From Acidiphilium acidophilum (GTDB lineage Bacteria; Pseudomonadota; Alphaproteobacteria; Acetobacterales; Acetobacteraceae): DNA of 64,000 nt. Of this stretch, positions 36,901-45,490 are shown one piece after another. The DNA lies in assembly GCF_033842475.1 (NCBI RefSeq), contig NZ_JAWXYB010000018.1, forward strand, positions 2,091,501-2,155,500, in the 5' to 3' direction. Under the pieces are notes generated by a model. That model saw only the letters and a program-made list of their open reading frames with translations, did no database searches and was not told where the DNA came from. A program made the position numbers and the translations under genes. How positions within the stretch are numbered: the stretch's first letter is position 1; the number at the start of each line of letters is the position of its first letter.

Positions 36901-37860
36901 CGCCCGCAGCAGCGCGCGGCCCGCCTCCCCGACCAGCGCCGCGAAATCCATCCCCGCCCCGAACCGCAGCCGCATCGGCGCGGCATTGGCGATCATGCCC
37001 GGTATCGAGCGCAGCAGCGCCGAGGGGCGGCCGGTCACCGGCATGCCGATCACGAGGTCATCGGCGCCGGTGACCCGGTGATAATAGGCGGCGACCAGCG
37101 CGATCAGGAATTGCGGCAGGCTCGCGCCGAGCGATTTCGCGAGCGCGCGCATCGCCCCGGTCTGCGCGGCATCGATATGCGCGGTGCGCCGCCGCAACCC
37201 GCCCCCGCCCGTCACCCGGCGGCGCGCGAGCGACATCGCGGGCGGCAGATCGGCCAGATGCTCCAGCCAGAACGCCCGGTCGCGCGCGAAACGCGGCGAC
37301 TCGCGATAGGCCTGATCATGCGCGATCAGCGTATCGAGGCTGCCGAACGGGCAGGGCGGCACCTCGTGCCCGCGCACCAGCGCCGTGTAGGTCTCGGCCA
37401 CCCGCCGCGCGACCAGTCCCCCGGTAAATCCATCGAACATGATATGATGCGCGCGGTGATACCAGAACCAGCGTTGCGGACCGGCCTTGAACAGCGCGCC
37501 CATCCAGAGCCGCCCGTCCGCGAGATCGACCGGTGCCGAAAGCTCCTGCCACATCCAGCCTTCCGCCGCCGCGCGCGGATCGGCCTCGCCCGAGACATCG
37601 AACACCGGAAACTCATCGGTATAATCAGGCCGGATGATCTGGCGCGGCCCGGCCTTGGTCTCGACGATCCGCACCCGGATGGTGTCGGTTTCGGCCGCGA
37701 CCGCGCGCAGGGCGGCGATGAACCGGTCGGGATCGATCGCCCCCGGAATTTCGATCGATTCCGCAATGTTGAAGATCGTGCCGGCAGGCGCGATCTTCTG
37801 TCCGATCCACAATCCCCGCTGCGCAACCGTAAGTGGAAGATAATGGTCAGATACCGTCAT
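33931..37860 (-). CDS. Single-module NRPS: condensation-adenylation-carrier-thioesterase
   Basis: Numbering is from the first ATG (37869); the preferred start is the second ATG at 37860, which has GGAT eight bases before it. The condensation domain has HHIMFDG at 141-147. The adenylation domain (about 455-960) has YVIFTSGSTGRPKGV, YGPTETTIW, LYRTGD and NGKLDR. By alignment to GrsA the specificity positions read D-I-L-Q-L-G-V-I-W-K, close to the published glycine code. The carrier-domain Ser is about 1004 (LGGDSL). The thioesterase has GWSLGG (Ser about 1132), an Asp near 1159 and His near 1291. A lone C-A-T-TE module resembles SwrW-type lipopeptide synthases, where the C domain joins a fatty acyl group to the amino acid. 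Confidence 0.93.
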   Translation of the reverse strand: MTVSDHYLPLTVAQRGLWIGQKIAPAGTIFNIAESIEIPGAIDPDRFIAALRAVAAETDTIRVRIVETKAGPRQIIRPDYTDEFPVFDVSGEADPRAAAEGWMWQELSAPVDLADGRLWMGALFKAGPQRWFWYHRAHHIMFDGFTGGLVARRVAETYTALVRGHEVPPCPFGSLDTLIAHDQAYRESPRFARDRAFWLEHLADLPPAMSLARRRVTGGGGLRRRTAHIDAAQTGAMRALAKSLGASLPQFLIALVAAYYHRVTGADDLVIGMPVTGRPSALLRSIPGMIANAAPMRLRFGAGMDFAALVGEAGRALLRALRHQQFRYEELRRDLGLFGADQQVSFLGVNIEPFDYVLDFAGHAAITHNLSNGSVEDMMIFIYDRSDERGLRIDFDANPVLYEDADLVRHETRLLRVIEQVMADPHAELARLDLFATGERALMLADWNATARPVPPGDVAAWIAARAVQTPDAVAVIAAEGALSYRDLMRQADDLAARLTSAGIGPGDLVALLVPRGIGVLAASLGIMRSGAAYLPLDPGLPEARRGMILADAKPSIVLTTTGLAGTLRADAPVLCLDAPDRAPQGIVASGTRVPRDTMTRVPRDTAYVIFTSGSTGRPKGVVIPKPALANLCHEFVQRLRLTPADRMLAVTTIGFDIAALELLVPLIAGAAVVLAPGDAARDPAKLAAMIRDRAVTAMQATPSLYRAVLHPHPDAFAGLTLLVGGEALPPPIATSLQRQAARLINVYGPTETTIWSTFHEMTEADCAAPPIGRAIANTTLYVLDQAGEPVPPCVAGELHIGGAGLAIGYLDRPDLTEARFIADRFGGSGSRLYRTGDIARFNESGVLEYLGRGDDQIKIRGFRVELGEVEAVLAGLPEVAAAAVALRDTRGQAQLVGYVVPQGVTWPDPAALRRRMGEILPDYMVPAAFVVLSTLPVNPNGKLDRNALPAPEAVRAASVSGEYVAPATHGEEVLAALWAETFGLDRVSVHDNFFALGGDSLTAARMVADLAGRFSADLPIGALFQDATIANLAPYLDEARASDPLAMMVTLRRGHAASALFCIHPVAGLSWGYAGLTRYLPESLAIHGLQSLGFSEPLPGSIEAIADHYIAIIRRVQPCGPYNLLGWSLGGLIAHAIAERLTAAGEVVKTLAMLDSYPFRTRSLPGDERAMVAASLGFLGYAPDRLGTGSDMEALVGLLIADYALDEIPMPAGLVRETVMRRVRHVAETTLTLAQRFVPGTIAGDLLFLRAGRRPALAADDFVEDDPNAWRRHVNGNLILHDIDCRHQDMLGAAALRDIGPIIARAFA

Positions 37861-37965
37861 TTTTTTCATCCAAAATTAATGTTTTTTGGATGTAATACTA
37901 CTTTAAGGTTCAATTCAATCTTAAAAAGATGACATTTATCATAACACGTACAATTTATCGTGCCC
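37861..37965 (-). promoter_or_regulatory. AT-rich NRPS promoter with inverted repeat
   Basis: A sharply AT-rich stretch within GC-rich DNA precedes the NRPS. It contains ATCCAAAA (37870-37877) facing TTTTGGAT (37887-37894), an inverted repeat ending next to the start codons. It could be an operator or a hairpin over the ribosome site. The gap from 37966 to 38042 is GC-rich and non-coding. Confidence 0.5.
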
Positions 37966-38042
37966 CGGTTGCATCGCAGCGGCATCGACCCAGGCGAAAA
38001 GGCGGCGGCAGCGCCCGGTTCCGGCCTCCGCCCGCCGCGCCG

Positions 38043-39500
38043 TCACTTGCCCGCATGGCTGAACGACATCGTCCCGTCGGCAAGCCGTCCCCAGCGCAGC
38101 ATCGCCAGATCGCGGATATAATTCTGATAGAGCCGCCACGGCTTCTTCGATCCCTGACGCGGAAACGAGGCGATCGCCCGTTGAATATACCCCGAACTGA
38201 AATCGACGAACGGCTCCTCCGCCACGGTCGGATCGTTCCGCAGCGGCGTGCAGGTCGTGAACCCGCGCCGCTTCATATGGTTGAGCAATCGGCAGACATA
38301 CACCGATGTCGGGTCCGATTTGAGGGTCCAGGACGCATTGGTATAGCCGAACGCGACCGCGAAATTCGGCACGTCGCTGATCATCATCCCTTTGTAGCTC
38401 AGCGTCTTCGCGAAATCGACCGTCCTGCCATCCACCACCACCCGCAACCCGCCCATCAGCTTGAGCTTCAACCCGGTTGCCGCAACGATCAGGTCCGCCG
38501 CGAGGTCCCGCCCCGACTCCAGCCGGATGCCGGACGGCGTGAACGACGCAATCCGATCGGTCACGATCTCGGCGCGGCCCGATCTGAGCGCCGCGAACAA
38601 ATCGCCATCGGGCACCAGGCACAGGCGCTGATCCCACGGCTGGTAACGCGGCGTGAAATGGGTCGCGACATCGTAATCCGCCCCCAACGCACGCCGCGCC
38701 ATATCGATGATCCAGGCCTTGATCCGCTCAGGCCGCCGCCGTGCCAGATTATAAAACACCATCCCCAGCAGCACATTCCGCCACCGCACGACGCTGTAGG
38801 CCAGCCGCTTCGGCAACCGGCGGCGCACCCGGTTCGCAAACCCATCCTCCGAAGGCCGCGCCACGATATAGGTCGGCGAACGCTGCAACATCGTGACATG
38901 CGCGGCCGATTTCGCCATCGCCGGCACCAGCGTCACCGCCGTGGCACCACTGCCGATCACCACGACCCTCTTGCCCGCGTAATCCAGATCGTCCGGCCAC
39001 GATTGCGGATGCACAATCCGCCCGGCAAACGCCTCAGCCCCTGGAAATTCCGGCAGATACCCGCCCTCGTAATCGTAATAGCCGCTGCACATGAACAGAA
39101 AGGAGCAGGTGAACCGCTCGATCCCGTCCCCGCGCGAAACCGAAACCGTCCAGCACGCCCGGCCCGAATCCCACTCCGCCTGCGTCACCCGATGCCCGAA
39201 CCGGATATGCCGGTCCACCCCGAAGGCCGAGGCCGTCTCCCGCACATAGTCCAGAATCGCCGCCCCCGGCGCGATCGCCCGCGAATCGAGCCAGGGCCGG
39301 AACGAATAACCCAGCGTGTACATATCCGAATCGGACCGGATGCCCGGATAACGGAACAAATCCCACGTCCCGCCGATCGCATCGCGCGCTTCGAGCACCA
39401 CATAGCTCCGATCCGGGCAATCCCGCGCGAGATGACACGCCGCCCCGATCCCCGAAAGCCCGGCCCCGACCACGACAACATCGAAATGCGGAACGGCCAT
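38043..39500 (-). CDS. Flavin-dependent monooxygenase, Baeyer-Villiger-like
   Basis: This 485-residue FAD/NADPH enzyme has an N-terminal FAD site VVVGAGLSGIGAACHLA, then GGTWDLFRYPGIRSDSDMYTLGYSF. The Baeyer-Villiger fingerprint FAGRIVHPQSWP (FxGxxxHxxxW) follows, then the NADPH site VVVIGSGATAVTLVP. Such enzymes insert oxygen into ketones or oxidise soft nucleophiles. It begins three bases after the aldolase gene stop and lies upstream of the NRPS in the same direction. A role in tailoring or precursor supply is inference. Confidence 0.9.
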   Translation of the reverse strand: MAVPHFDVVVVGAGLSGIGAACHLARDCPDRSYVVLEARDAIGGTWDLFRYPGIRSDSDMYTLGYSFRPWLDSRAIAPGAAILDYVRETASAFGVDRHIRFGHRVTQAEWDSGRACWTVSVSRGDGIERFTCSFLFMCSGYYDYEGGYLPEFPGAEAFAGRIVHPQSWPDDLDYAGKRVVVIGSGATAVTLVPAMAKSAAHVTMLQRSPTYIVARPSEDGFANRVRRRLPKRLAYSVVRWRNVLLGMVFYNLARRRPERIKAWIIDMARRALGADYDVATHFTPRYQPWDQRLCLVPDGDLFAALRSGRAEIVTDRIASFTPSGIRLESGRDLAADLIVAATGLKLKLMGGLRVVVDGRTVDFAKTLSYKGMMISDVPNFAVAFGYTNASWTLKSDPTSVYVCRLLNHMKRRGFTTCTPLRNDPTVAEEPFVDFSSGYIQRAIASFPRQGSKKPWRLYQNYIRDLAMLRWGRLADGTMSFSHAGK

Positions 39501-39503
39501 GGG

Positions 39504-40259
39504 TCAGTCCCGCGCCCGGAACGCCGCCACCTCCGCCGCCGCCCCGGCGGCGATGAACCGCGCATCCGACCCCACCGTGACCAGATCGAACCCTTTGGTC
39601 GCCATCGTCTTCGCATACCCCGCCGACCCGGTATGGATCGCGGCGCGCTTGCCGTGATGCTTCGCCCGCGCCAGAATATGATCGAACGCATCGAGCATGG
39701 TCCGATGCGTCGGGTCGAATTGCGGCGCCAACCCCAGCGTCAGCGCCAGATCGTTCGGCCCGACATAAACCCCGTCGATCCCCGGCGTCGCCAGAATATC
39801 ATCAAGCACCGCCATCGCCTGCTTGGTCTCGATCATCGCGAACGCCGTCACAATCTCGTTCGCCCGCTTCGGATAATCCGCCCCATGCGCGAAACTCGCC
39901 CGGATCGGCCCATAACTCCGCCCGCCCTGCGGCGCATACCGCATCGCATCGGCAAGCACGCGCGCATCCGCGGCGGTATTGATCATCGGGCAGATCACCG
40001 CGAGCGCCCCGGCATCGAGCGATTTCATGATAATCCCCGGGTCGAGCCACGGCACCCGCACGACCGGCACCACATCCGTCGTCCCGATCGCCGTCAGCAT
40101 CCGCACCGCAGCCGCGTAATCGACCACGCCATGCTGCAAATCCACCGTCAGGCTGTCCCAGCCCTGATGCGCCATGATCTCGCTCGCAAAACCATCCGGT
40201 ATCGCGAGCCACCCGTTCAACGCCGCCCGATTTTCCGCCCAGATCCGGTTCAGTGACAT
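39504..40259 (-). CDS. HpcH/HpaI family aldolase
   Basis: This 251-residue metal-dependent class II pyruvate aldolase has the family motifs WDSLTVDLQHGVVDY, VVRVPWLDPGIIMKSLDAGALAVICPMI, the metal-binding Glu in AMIETKQA and Asp in GVYVGPNDLALTLG. It splits or forms 4-hydroxy-2-oxo acids. It sits between the semialdehyde dehydrogenase and the flavoprotein in a tight operon, so the three may make or degrade one short acid. The exact substrate cannot be read. Confidence 0.92.
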   Translation of the reverse strand: MSLNRIWAENRAALNGWLAIPDGFASEIMAHQGWDSLTVDLQHGVVDYAAAVRMLTAIGTTDVVPVVRVPWLDPGIIMKSLDAGALAVICPMINTAADARVLADAMRYAPQGGRSYGPIRASFAHGADYPKRANEIVTAFAMIETKQAMAVLDDILATPGIDGVYVGPNDLALTLGLAPQFDPTHRTMLDAFDHILARAKHHGKRAAIHTGSAGYAKTMATKGFDLVTVGSDARFIAAGAAAEVAAFRARD

Positions 40260-40275
40260 CGTATCCCCTTTATCG

Positions 40276-41769
40276 TTATTTCATCGTCGGCATGGCGAAC
40301 TCCGCCCCGGCACGAATCCCGGTCGGCCAGCGCGTCGTCATCGTTTTCAGCTTCGTGTAGAAATGCACGCCCTCGCGCCCATGCATGCCATGATCGCCGA
40401 AAATCGACCGCTTCCACCCGCCGAACGAATGAAACGCCATCGGCACCGGAATCGGCACATTGATCCCCACCATCCCGACCTCGATCTGATCGGCGAAACT
40501 CCGCGCCGCATCGCCATCGCGGGTGAAAATCGAGGTGCCGTTGCCGAACTCGTGCGCATTGATGATCGCAACCGCATCGTCGAAACTCTTCTCCCGCACC
40601 ACCGACAGCACCGGCCCGAAAATCTCCTCGGAATGAATCCGCATCCCCGGCCTGACATGATCGAACAGCGTCGGCCCGACGAAATACCCGTCCTCATGCC
40701 CCTGCAACGTCAGGCCCCGCCCATCCACCACCAGCGTCGCCCCCTCGGTCACGCCGAGATCGATATAGGACAACACCTTCGCCTTGTGCTCCTTCGACAC
40801 CAGCGGCCCCATCTCCGCCTCACGGTCCACCCCCGGCCCGATCTTCAACGCCCGCGCCGCCCTGGCCAGCCGCTCCACCAGCGGATCGGCGATATCGCCC
40901 ACCGCAACCGCCACCGAAATCGCCATGCACCGCTCGCCCGCCGAACCATAGGCCGCGCCCATCAGCGCATCGACGGTCTGATCCAGATCGGCATCCGGCA
41001 TCACCACCATGTGGTTCTTCGCCCCGCCCAACGCCTGAACCCGCTTGCCATGCGCCGAGGCGGTCGTGAAAATATGCTCGGCAATCGGCGTCGATCCCAC
41101 AAAACTGATCGCCGCAATCCGCCGGTCGGTCAGCAGCGCATCCACCACCTCCCGATCGCCATTGACCACGCTGAACACCCCGGCAGGCAATCCCGCCTCC
41201 TTCAGCAACTCCGCCAGCAGCAGCGCCGCCGACGGCACCTTCTCGGAAACCTTCAGAATAAAACAATTCCCGCACGCAATCGCGACCGGAAACATCCACA
41301 GCGGCACCATCGCCGGAAAATTGAACGGCGTGATCCCGGCAACCACCCCCAGCGGCATGCGGATCGAATAACTATCCACATTGGTCCCCACATTGCGCGA
41401 ATACTCGCCCTTCAACGCATCGGGAATTCCGCAGGCGAACTCCACCACCTCCATGCCGCGCACCACCTCGCCCGCCGCATCCGTGATCACCTTGCCATGC
41501 TCGCCGGTGATCAGCGCCGCCAGCTCGTCCTTGTGCGCCTCGATCAAGTCCTTGAACTTGAACATCACCCGCGCCCGCCGCAGCGCCGGAGTCGCCGCCC
41601 AGGCCGGAAACGCCGCCACCGCCCCGGCGATCGCCCGCTCCACCTCATCGGGCGTCGCCACGCTCACCACCCCGGTCTGCACCCCCAGCGCCGGGTCGAA
41701 CACCGGCAGATGCCGCGTCCCCGCCCCCTCGATCCGCTGATTGTCGATGAAATGACCGTGCGATTTCAT
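40276..41769 (-). CDS. mmsA: CoA-acylating methylmalonate-semialdehyde dehydrogenase
   Basis: This 497-residue NAD-dependent enzyme turns methylmalonate or malonate semialdehyde plus CoA into propionyl- or acetyl-CoA. Family marks are [55 protein letters not shown] and the catalytic Cys in [10 protein letters not shown]. The C-terminal end has [16 protein letters not shown]. The start at 41769 has GGGGGGA upstream; the longer frame overlaps dciA. It leads the aldolase-flavoprotein set and could supply acyl-CoA to the NRPS region (inference). Confidence 0.95.
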   Translation of the reverse strand: MKSHGHFIDNQRIEGAGTRHLPVFDPALGVQTGVVSVATPDEVERAIAGAVAAFPAWAATPALRRARVMFKFKDLIEAHKDELAALITGEHGKVITDAAGEVVRGMEVVEFACGIPDALKGEYSRNVGTNVDSYSIRMPLGVVAGITPFNFPAMVPLWMFPVAIACGNCFILKVSEKVPSAALLLAELLKEAGLPAGVFSVVNGDREVVDALLTDRRIAAISFVGSTPIAEHIFTTASAHGKRVQALGGAKNHMVVMPDADLDQTVDALMGAAYGSAGERCMAISVAVAVGDIADPLVERLARAARALKIGPGVDREAEMGPLVSKEHKAKVLSYIDLGVTEGATLVVDGRGLTLQGHEDGYFVGPTLFDHVRPGMRIHSEEIFGPVLSVVREKSFDDAVAIINAHEFGNGTSIFTRDGDAARSFADQIEVGMVGINVPIPVPMAFHSFGGWKRSIFGDHGMHGREGVHFYTKLKTMTTRWPTGIRAGAEFAMPTMK

Positions 41770-41854
41770 GGCGTCCCCCCGGTTTGATCGGCCCCGATAT
41801 TGTCGCCGCCATCCCCGCAGGGCAACCCCCGCGCGCACATCGCAGCACCCGCAC

Positions 41855-42358
41855 TCACGCCCGATCGCGCCGCCCCATCCCCCGCCGCAACCGCGCCAAC
41901 GCCTCGCCGATCGGCCCCTCCGGCAACCCCTCGCAAGGCTCGGCCACCCCCACCGCCCGCCGCCGCCCACCCCGCGCCACAGGCTTTCCCCCATCGCCCC
42001 CGGGCGGCAGATCCACGAACCGCACCCGCGCCACCGGCGCCCCACCCAACGCCAGATTGATCCGCGCCATCAGCGCCGGAACCTGATGCTGCAACTCCAG
42101 CGCATCCGGCCCCGCACACCCCAGCGTCAACGTCCCCGCCGCACACTTCACCGGCACACTCCGCGCCGCAATCGCCACCCCGACAATCGCAGGCCAATCC
42201 TCGATCAACGTCGCGAGCGATGCCCCCCGCCGGCGCAACGCCGGGCGCAAAATCGGCGCCACCAGCGCCGCAATCCCGCGCGGCGCAAAATGCCGCGGCG
42301 GCTCGACAGGCGGCAGCTTTGCCCCCATTGACCGCTTCCGTGAACCCTGCTCTGCCAT
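41855..42358 (-). CDS. dciA: DUF721/DciA-like replication helicase loader
   Basis: This 167-residue protein has the DUF721 region [27 protein letters not shown] and [25 protein letters not shown]. DciA proteins load the DnaB helicase at origins in most bacteria lacking DnaC. The C-terminal half is a Gly/Arg-rich linker. It is divergent from mutY, a conserved neighbour in alphaproteobacteria, and their 5' ends overlap by about 20-30 bases. Confidence 0.88.
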   Translation of the reverse strand: MAEQGSRKRSMGAKLPPVEPPRHFAPRGIAALVAPILRPALRRRGASLATLIEDWPAIVGVAIAARSVPVKCAAGTLTLGCAGPDALELQHQVPALMARINLALGGAPVARVRFVDLPPGGDGGKPVARGGRRRAVGVAEPCEGLPEGPIGEALARLRRGMGRRDRA

Positions 42359-43437
42359 CCGCCGCCGCCCTGCTCCGCTGGTATCGCGCCCATCGCCGCG
42401 CCCTGCCCTGGCGCGCGACCGACCGCAGCCCCAACCCCTACCACGTCTGGCTCAGCGAAATCATGCTCCAGCAAACCGTGGTCGCCACCGTCATACCCTA
42501 TTTCAACCGCTTCATCACCCGCTTCCCGACCATCGAAACCCTCGCCAACGCCCCCGACAACGACATCCTCGCCCTCTGGGCCGGCCTCGGCTACTACGCC
42601 CGCGCCCGCAACCTGATCGCCTGCGCCCGCGCCATCGCCGCAACCGGCCGCTTCCCCGACACGCTCGACTCCCTCCGCGCCCTCCCCGGCATCGGCCCCT
42701 ACACCGCCGCCGCCATCGGCGCGATCGCCTTCAACCTCCCCATCGTCCCGATCGACGGCAACGTCGAACGCGTCACCGCCCGCATCTTCGCGATCCAGAC
42801 CCCCCTCCCCGCCGCCAAACCCGCCATCGCCGCCGCCGCCGCCCGCCTCGGCAACCAACCCGCCGCCCACGCCGCCCCCGGCGACTTCGTCCAGGCCCTG
42901 TTCGACCTCGGCGCCACCATCTGCACCCCGCGCAACCCCTCCTGCCTGCTCTGCCCCTGGCAATCCTCCTGCACCGCCCACGCCGAAGGCATCGCCCCAA
43001 CCCTCCCCCGCAAAACCCCGAAATCCCCCCGCCCGATCCGCTACGGCACCGCCTTCCTGCTCCGCGACCCCACCGGCGCCATCGCCCTCCGCCGCCGCCC
43101 CCCCACCGGACTCCTCGGCAGCATGCTCGAACTCCCCGGAACCGCATGGGAACCAACCAAACCCGCCGCCCCACCCCCCACCCAAGCCAACTGGCACGAC
43201 GCCGGAACCATCACCCACATTTTCACCCACTTCGAACTCCACCTCCACATCATGGCCGCCACCACCCCCCACCTCCCCCCCACTCTCCAACACGCCCCCC
43301 CCACAACCCCCCTGCCCAGCCTGATGCGCAAAGCCGTCGAAGCCGGAATAGCCTGTCTCGACGGGAGGTCCGGGGGACGTAAAGAACAGGGCAAGAAGAC
43401 TTCTTTTTTGAAAAAAAGAAGCAAAAAACTTTTGTGA
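42340..43437 (+). CDS. mutY: Adenine DNA glycosylase MutY
   Basis: This 365-residue repair enzyme removes adenine opposite 8-oxoguanine. It shows WLSEIMLQQTVVATV with the catalytic Glu, LPGIGPYTAAAIGAIAF (helix-hairpin-helix), VPIDGNVERV with the catalytic Asp, and the [4Fe-4S] site C-x6-C-x2-C-x5-C in CTPRNPSCLLCPWQSSC. The C-terminal Nudix-like domain is short. The start is uncertain: GTG at 42340 or TTG at 42328, both inside the dciA 5' end. The final 14 residues (KKTSFLKKRSKKLL) are encoded by the AT-rich hairpin repeat, an acquired tail. Confidence 0.94.
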   Translation: MNPALPSAAALLRWYRAHRRALPWRATDRSPNPYHVWLSEIMLQQTVVATVIPYFNRFITRFPTIETLANAPDNDILALWAGLGYYARARNLIACARAIAATGRFPDTLDSLRALPGIGPYTAAAIGAIAFNLPIVPIDGNVERVTARIFAIQTPLPAAKPAIAAAAARLGNQPAAHAAPGDFVQALFDLGATICTPRNPSCLLCPWQSSCTAHAEGIAPTLPRKTPKSPRPIRYGTAFLLRDPTGAIALRRRPPTGLLGSMLELPGTAWEPTKPAAPPPTQANWHDAGTITHIFTHFELHLHIMAATTPHLPPTLQHAPPTTPLPSLMRKAVEAGIACLDGRSGGRKEQGKKTSFLKKRSKKLL

Positions 43438-43762
43438 ATCCGGTGCATGGGCGTTTTTCACCAGCACAGACCCAAAGTCAAAAGAGTATTTGTAGGATGG
43501 GCAGAGCCCTTGCGAAGCCCATCACTCTCTAGTCACCAATAAAACAAGTCAAGCAAGCCGTTCTTTTTTGAAAAAAAGAACCAAAAAACTTCTTGACTCT
43601 GGTTCCCGACCCTTTCGACGTAAGAGACTCAAGCTCAACCCAAACTCATAACCACAAAAAGAAAGACTTTTACTCTTGGCTACGGGCATTTCACCAGCAC
43701 AGCCCCAAATTAACAAGAGTTTTTTTGCTTCTTTTTTTGCAAAAAAAGAAGTGCTTCACCTT
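43400..43762. repeat. Complex AT-rich hairpin repeat, copy 3
   Basis: Three hairpins lie here: CTTCTTTTTTG to AAAGAAG (43400-43421), GTTCTTTTTTG to AAAGAAC (43560-43581), and the inverted mate GCTTCTTTTTTT to AAAGAAGTGC (43727-43753). Middle segments TTTCACCAGCACAG occur twice (43457-43470 area and 43689-43702). It appears to be one element nested in, or fused with, another. This fills most of the 417-base gap between mutY and aceA; no gene is seen in the gap. Confidence 0.75.
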
Positions 43763-43794
43763 CACTTAACCTTACCTTCCCAAACCAACGCCAC

Positions 43795-43823
43795 AAAAAA
43801 GCCCCAGGCACGAGGCCTGGGGC
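43795..43823 (-). terminator. Rho-independent terminator of aceA
   Basis: On the minus strand GCCCCAGGC, a five-base loop and GCCTGGGGC form a perfect nine-pair GC stem followed at once by TTTTTT. It stands 31 bases after the aceA stop. Confidence 0.93.
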
Positions 43824-43854
43824 GGGGTCACCGAATCCTACCCGTCGTATAGGA

Positions 43855-45240
43855 TCAATAATCGGGGGCGCTGACGGCCCAGCTGTGGTGGTGGACCAAT
43901 CCGTCGTCGTGATCGTGGTGGTGTGTGGGGGTCGGGGGTTCGTCGTGGAATTGTTCGGTTTCGGTACTTCCGGCCATGGCTGTGGTTGAGGCTTTACCCG
44001 CTGACACGGCGACGGCGACGGCGTCGAAGTAGGAGGTGCCGACTTCGCGCTGGTGGCGGGTTGCGGTGTAGCCTTGGGGTTCGGCGGCGAATTCGGCTTG
44101 CTGCAATTCGGAGTAGGCGGCCATGCCGCGTTCGGCATAGCCTTTGGCGAGTTGGAACATCGAGTAGTTGAGCGAGTGGAAGCCCGCGAGGGTAACGAAC
44201 TGGAATTTGTAGCCCATCGCCGCGATTTCCTGTTGGAACGTCGCGATTTTTTCGGGGCTCAGTTTCTTTTTCCAGTTGAAGCTGGGCGAGCAGTTATAGG
44301 CAAGCATCTTGCCGGGGAACTGTTTGTGGATGGCTTCGGCGAACTGGCGCGCTTCGTCGAGGTTGGGTTCGGAGGTTTCCCACCAGAGCAGGTCGGCGTA
44401 GGGCGCGTAGGCGAGGCTGCGGGCGATGGCGTATTCCACGCCGAGGCCGGGTTTGATCCGGTAGAAGCCTTCCGGGGTGCGTTCGCCGGTCAGGAACGGG
44501 CGATCGCGTTCATCAACATCGGCGGTGAGCAGTTGGGCGGCGTGGCTGTCGGTCCGGCAGAGCAGCACGGTCGAGACGCCTTCGACGTCTGCGGCGAGCC
44601 GTGCGGCGTTGAGGGTGCGGATATGCTGGGAAATCGGCACCAGGACTTTACCGCCGAGATGGCCGCATTTTTTCTCCGAGGCGAGCTGATCCTCGAAATG
44701 CACACCGGCGGCACCGGCTTCGATCATGGCCTTCATCAACTCGTAGGCATTGAGCGCGCCACCGAACCCGGCTTCGGCGTCCGCGATGATCGGCGCCATC
44801 CAGTAGGTATTGGTATCGCCTTCCATGCGCGAAATCTGATCGGCGCGGCGGAGGGTGGCGTTGATCCGCTTGACCACCTGCGGCACCGAGTTGACCGGGT
44901 AGAGCGACTGATCGGGGTACATTTCGCCGGAGTTGTTGGCATCCGCCGCGACCTGCCAGCCGGAGAGGTAGATCGCCTTGAGTCCGGCCTTGACCTGCTG
45001 CATCGCCTGATTGCCGGTGAGGGCGCCGAGGGTGTTGACGTAATCCCCGTTTTTCAAAAGATTCCACAGGCGGTTGGCGCCCATTTCCGCGATTGTGTGG
45101 CGGACCCGGAAGTTGCCGGAAAGCCGTTCGACATCGGCGGTGGTGTAATCGCGCCGGATGCCGGCAAACCGGTCGGGTGCCACGGCGAGCCCGCCGGGCA
45201 GGCCTTCGGGGGAATGGGTGGGGGTCGGAAAGTCTGTCAT
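43855..45240 (-). CDS. aceA: Isocitrate lyase
   Basis: This 461-residue glyoxylate-cycle enzyme splits isocitrate to succinate and glyoxylate. The active-site signature [13 protein letters not shown], substrate region [25 protein letters not shown], metal site [12 protein letters not shown] and [10 protein letters not shown] are intact. GGAG lies upstream of the ATG. An unusual tail near residues 435-455 is rich in His and Asp ([16 protein letters not shown]), possibly a metal-binding extension. It is divergent from a ScfR/RamB-like regulator, which fits control by acetate or short-chain fatty acids. Confidence 0.97.
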   Translation of the reverse strand: MTDFPTPTHSPEGLPGGLAVAPDRFAGIRRDYTTADVERLSGNFRVRHTIAEMGANRLWNLLKNGDYVNTLGALTGNQAMQQVKAGLKAIYLSGWQVAADANNSGEMYPDQSLYPVNSVPQVVKRINATLRRADQISRMEGDTNTYWMAPIIADAEAGFGGALNAYELMKAMIEAGAAGVHFEDQLASEKKCGHLGGKVLVPISQHIRTLNAARLAADVEGVSTVLLCRTDSHAAQLLTADVDERDRPFLTGERTPEGFYRIKPGLGVEYAIARSLAYAPYADLLWWETSEPNLDEARQFAEAIHKQFPGKMLAYNCSPSFNWKKKLSPEKIATFQQEIAAMGYKFQFVTLAGFHSLNYSMFQLAKGYAERGMAAYSELQQAEFAAEPQGYTATRHQREVGTSYFDAVAVAVSAGKASTTAMAGSTETEQFHDEPPTPTHHHDHDDGLVHHHSWAVSAPDY

Positions 45241-45490
45241 GGTGGTCTCCTGATGCCGTGCGTAAACGGGCCGTGCGTAAATGTGATTGAGGTCGATTGT
45301 TGGTTTGCAGTCTGGACGTTTGCGGTTTCTGGTCGGCCGGCGTATTCGCCATGTGTGGAATATTTACGCTGCATCCGCGAAAGTCACGCGGTTTCTCGAC
45401 ATTAAACACCGAAACCAGTGGCGGAATTGACTGTAAAGTTTTACAATCTGTAAAGCTTGAAAACTTTTTACCCTCGTTCAAGGCCAACCC
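45241..45490. promoter_or_regulatory. aceA / regulator divergent control region
   Basis: TGTAAAGTTTTACA (45432-45445) is an inverted repeat, followed by another half-site TGTAAAGC (45449-45456), and then AAAACTTTTTAC. On the aceA side the 12-base GCCGTGCGTAAA occurs twice (45255-45266 and 45270-45281). The TGTAAA sites are the best candidates for binding by the adjacent regulator, which would then control itself and aceA. Confidence 0.6.
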
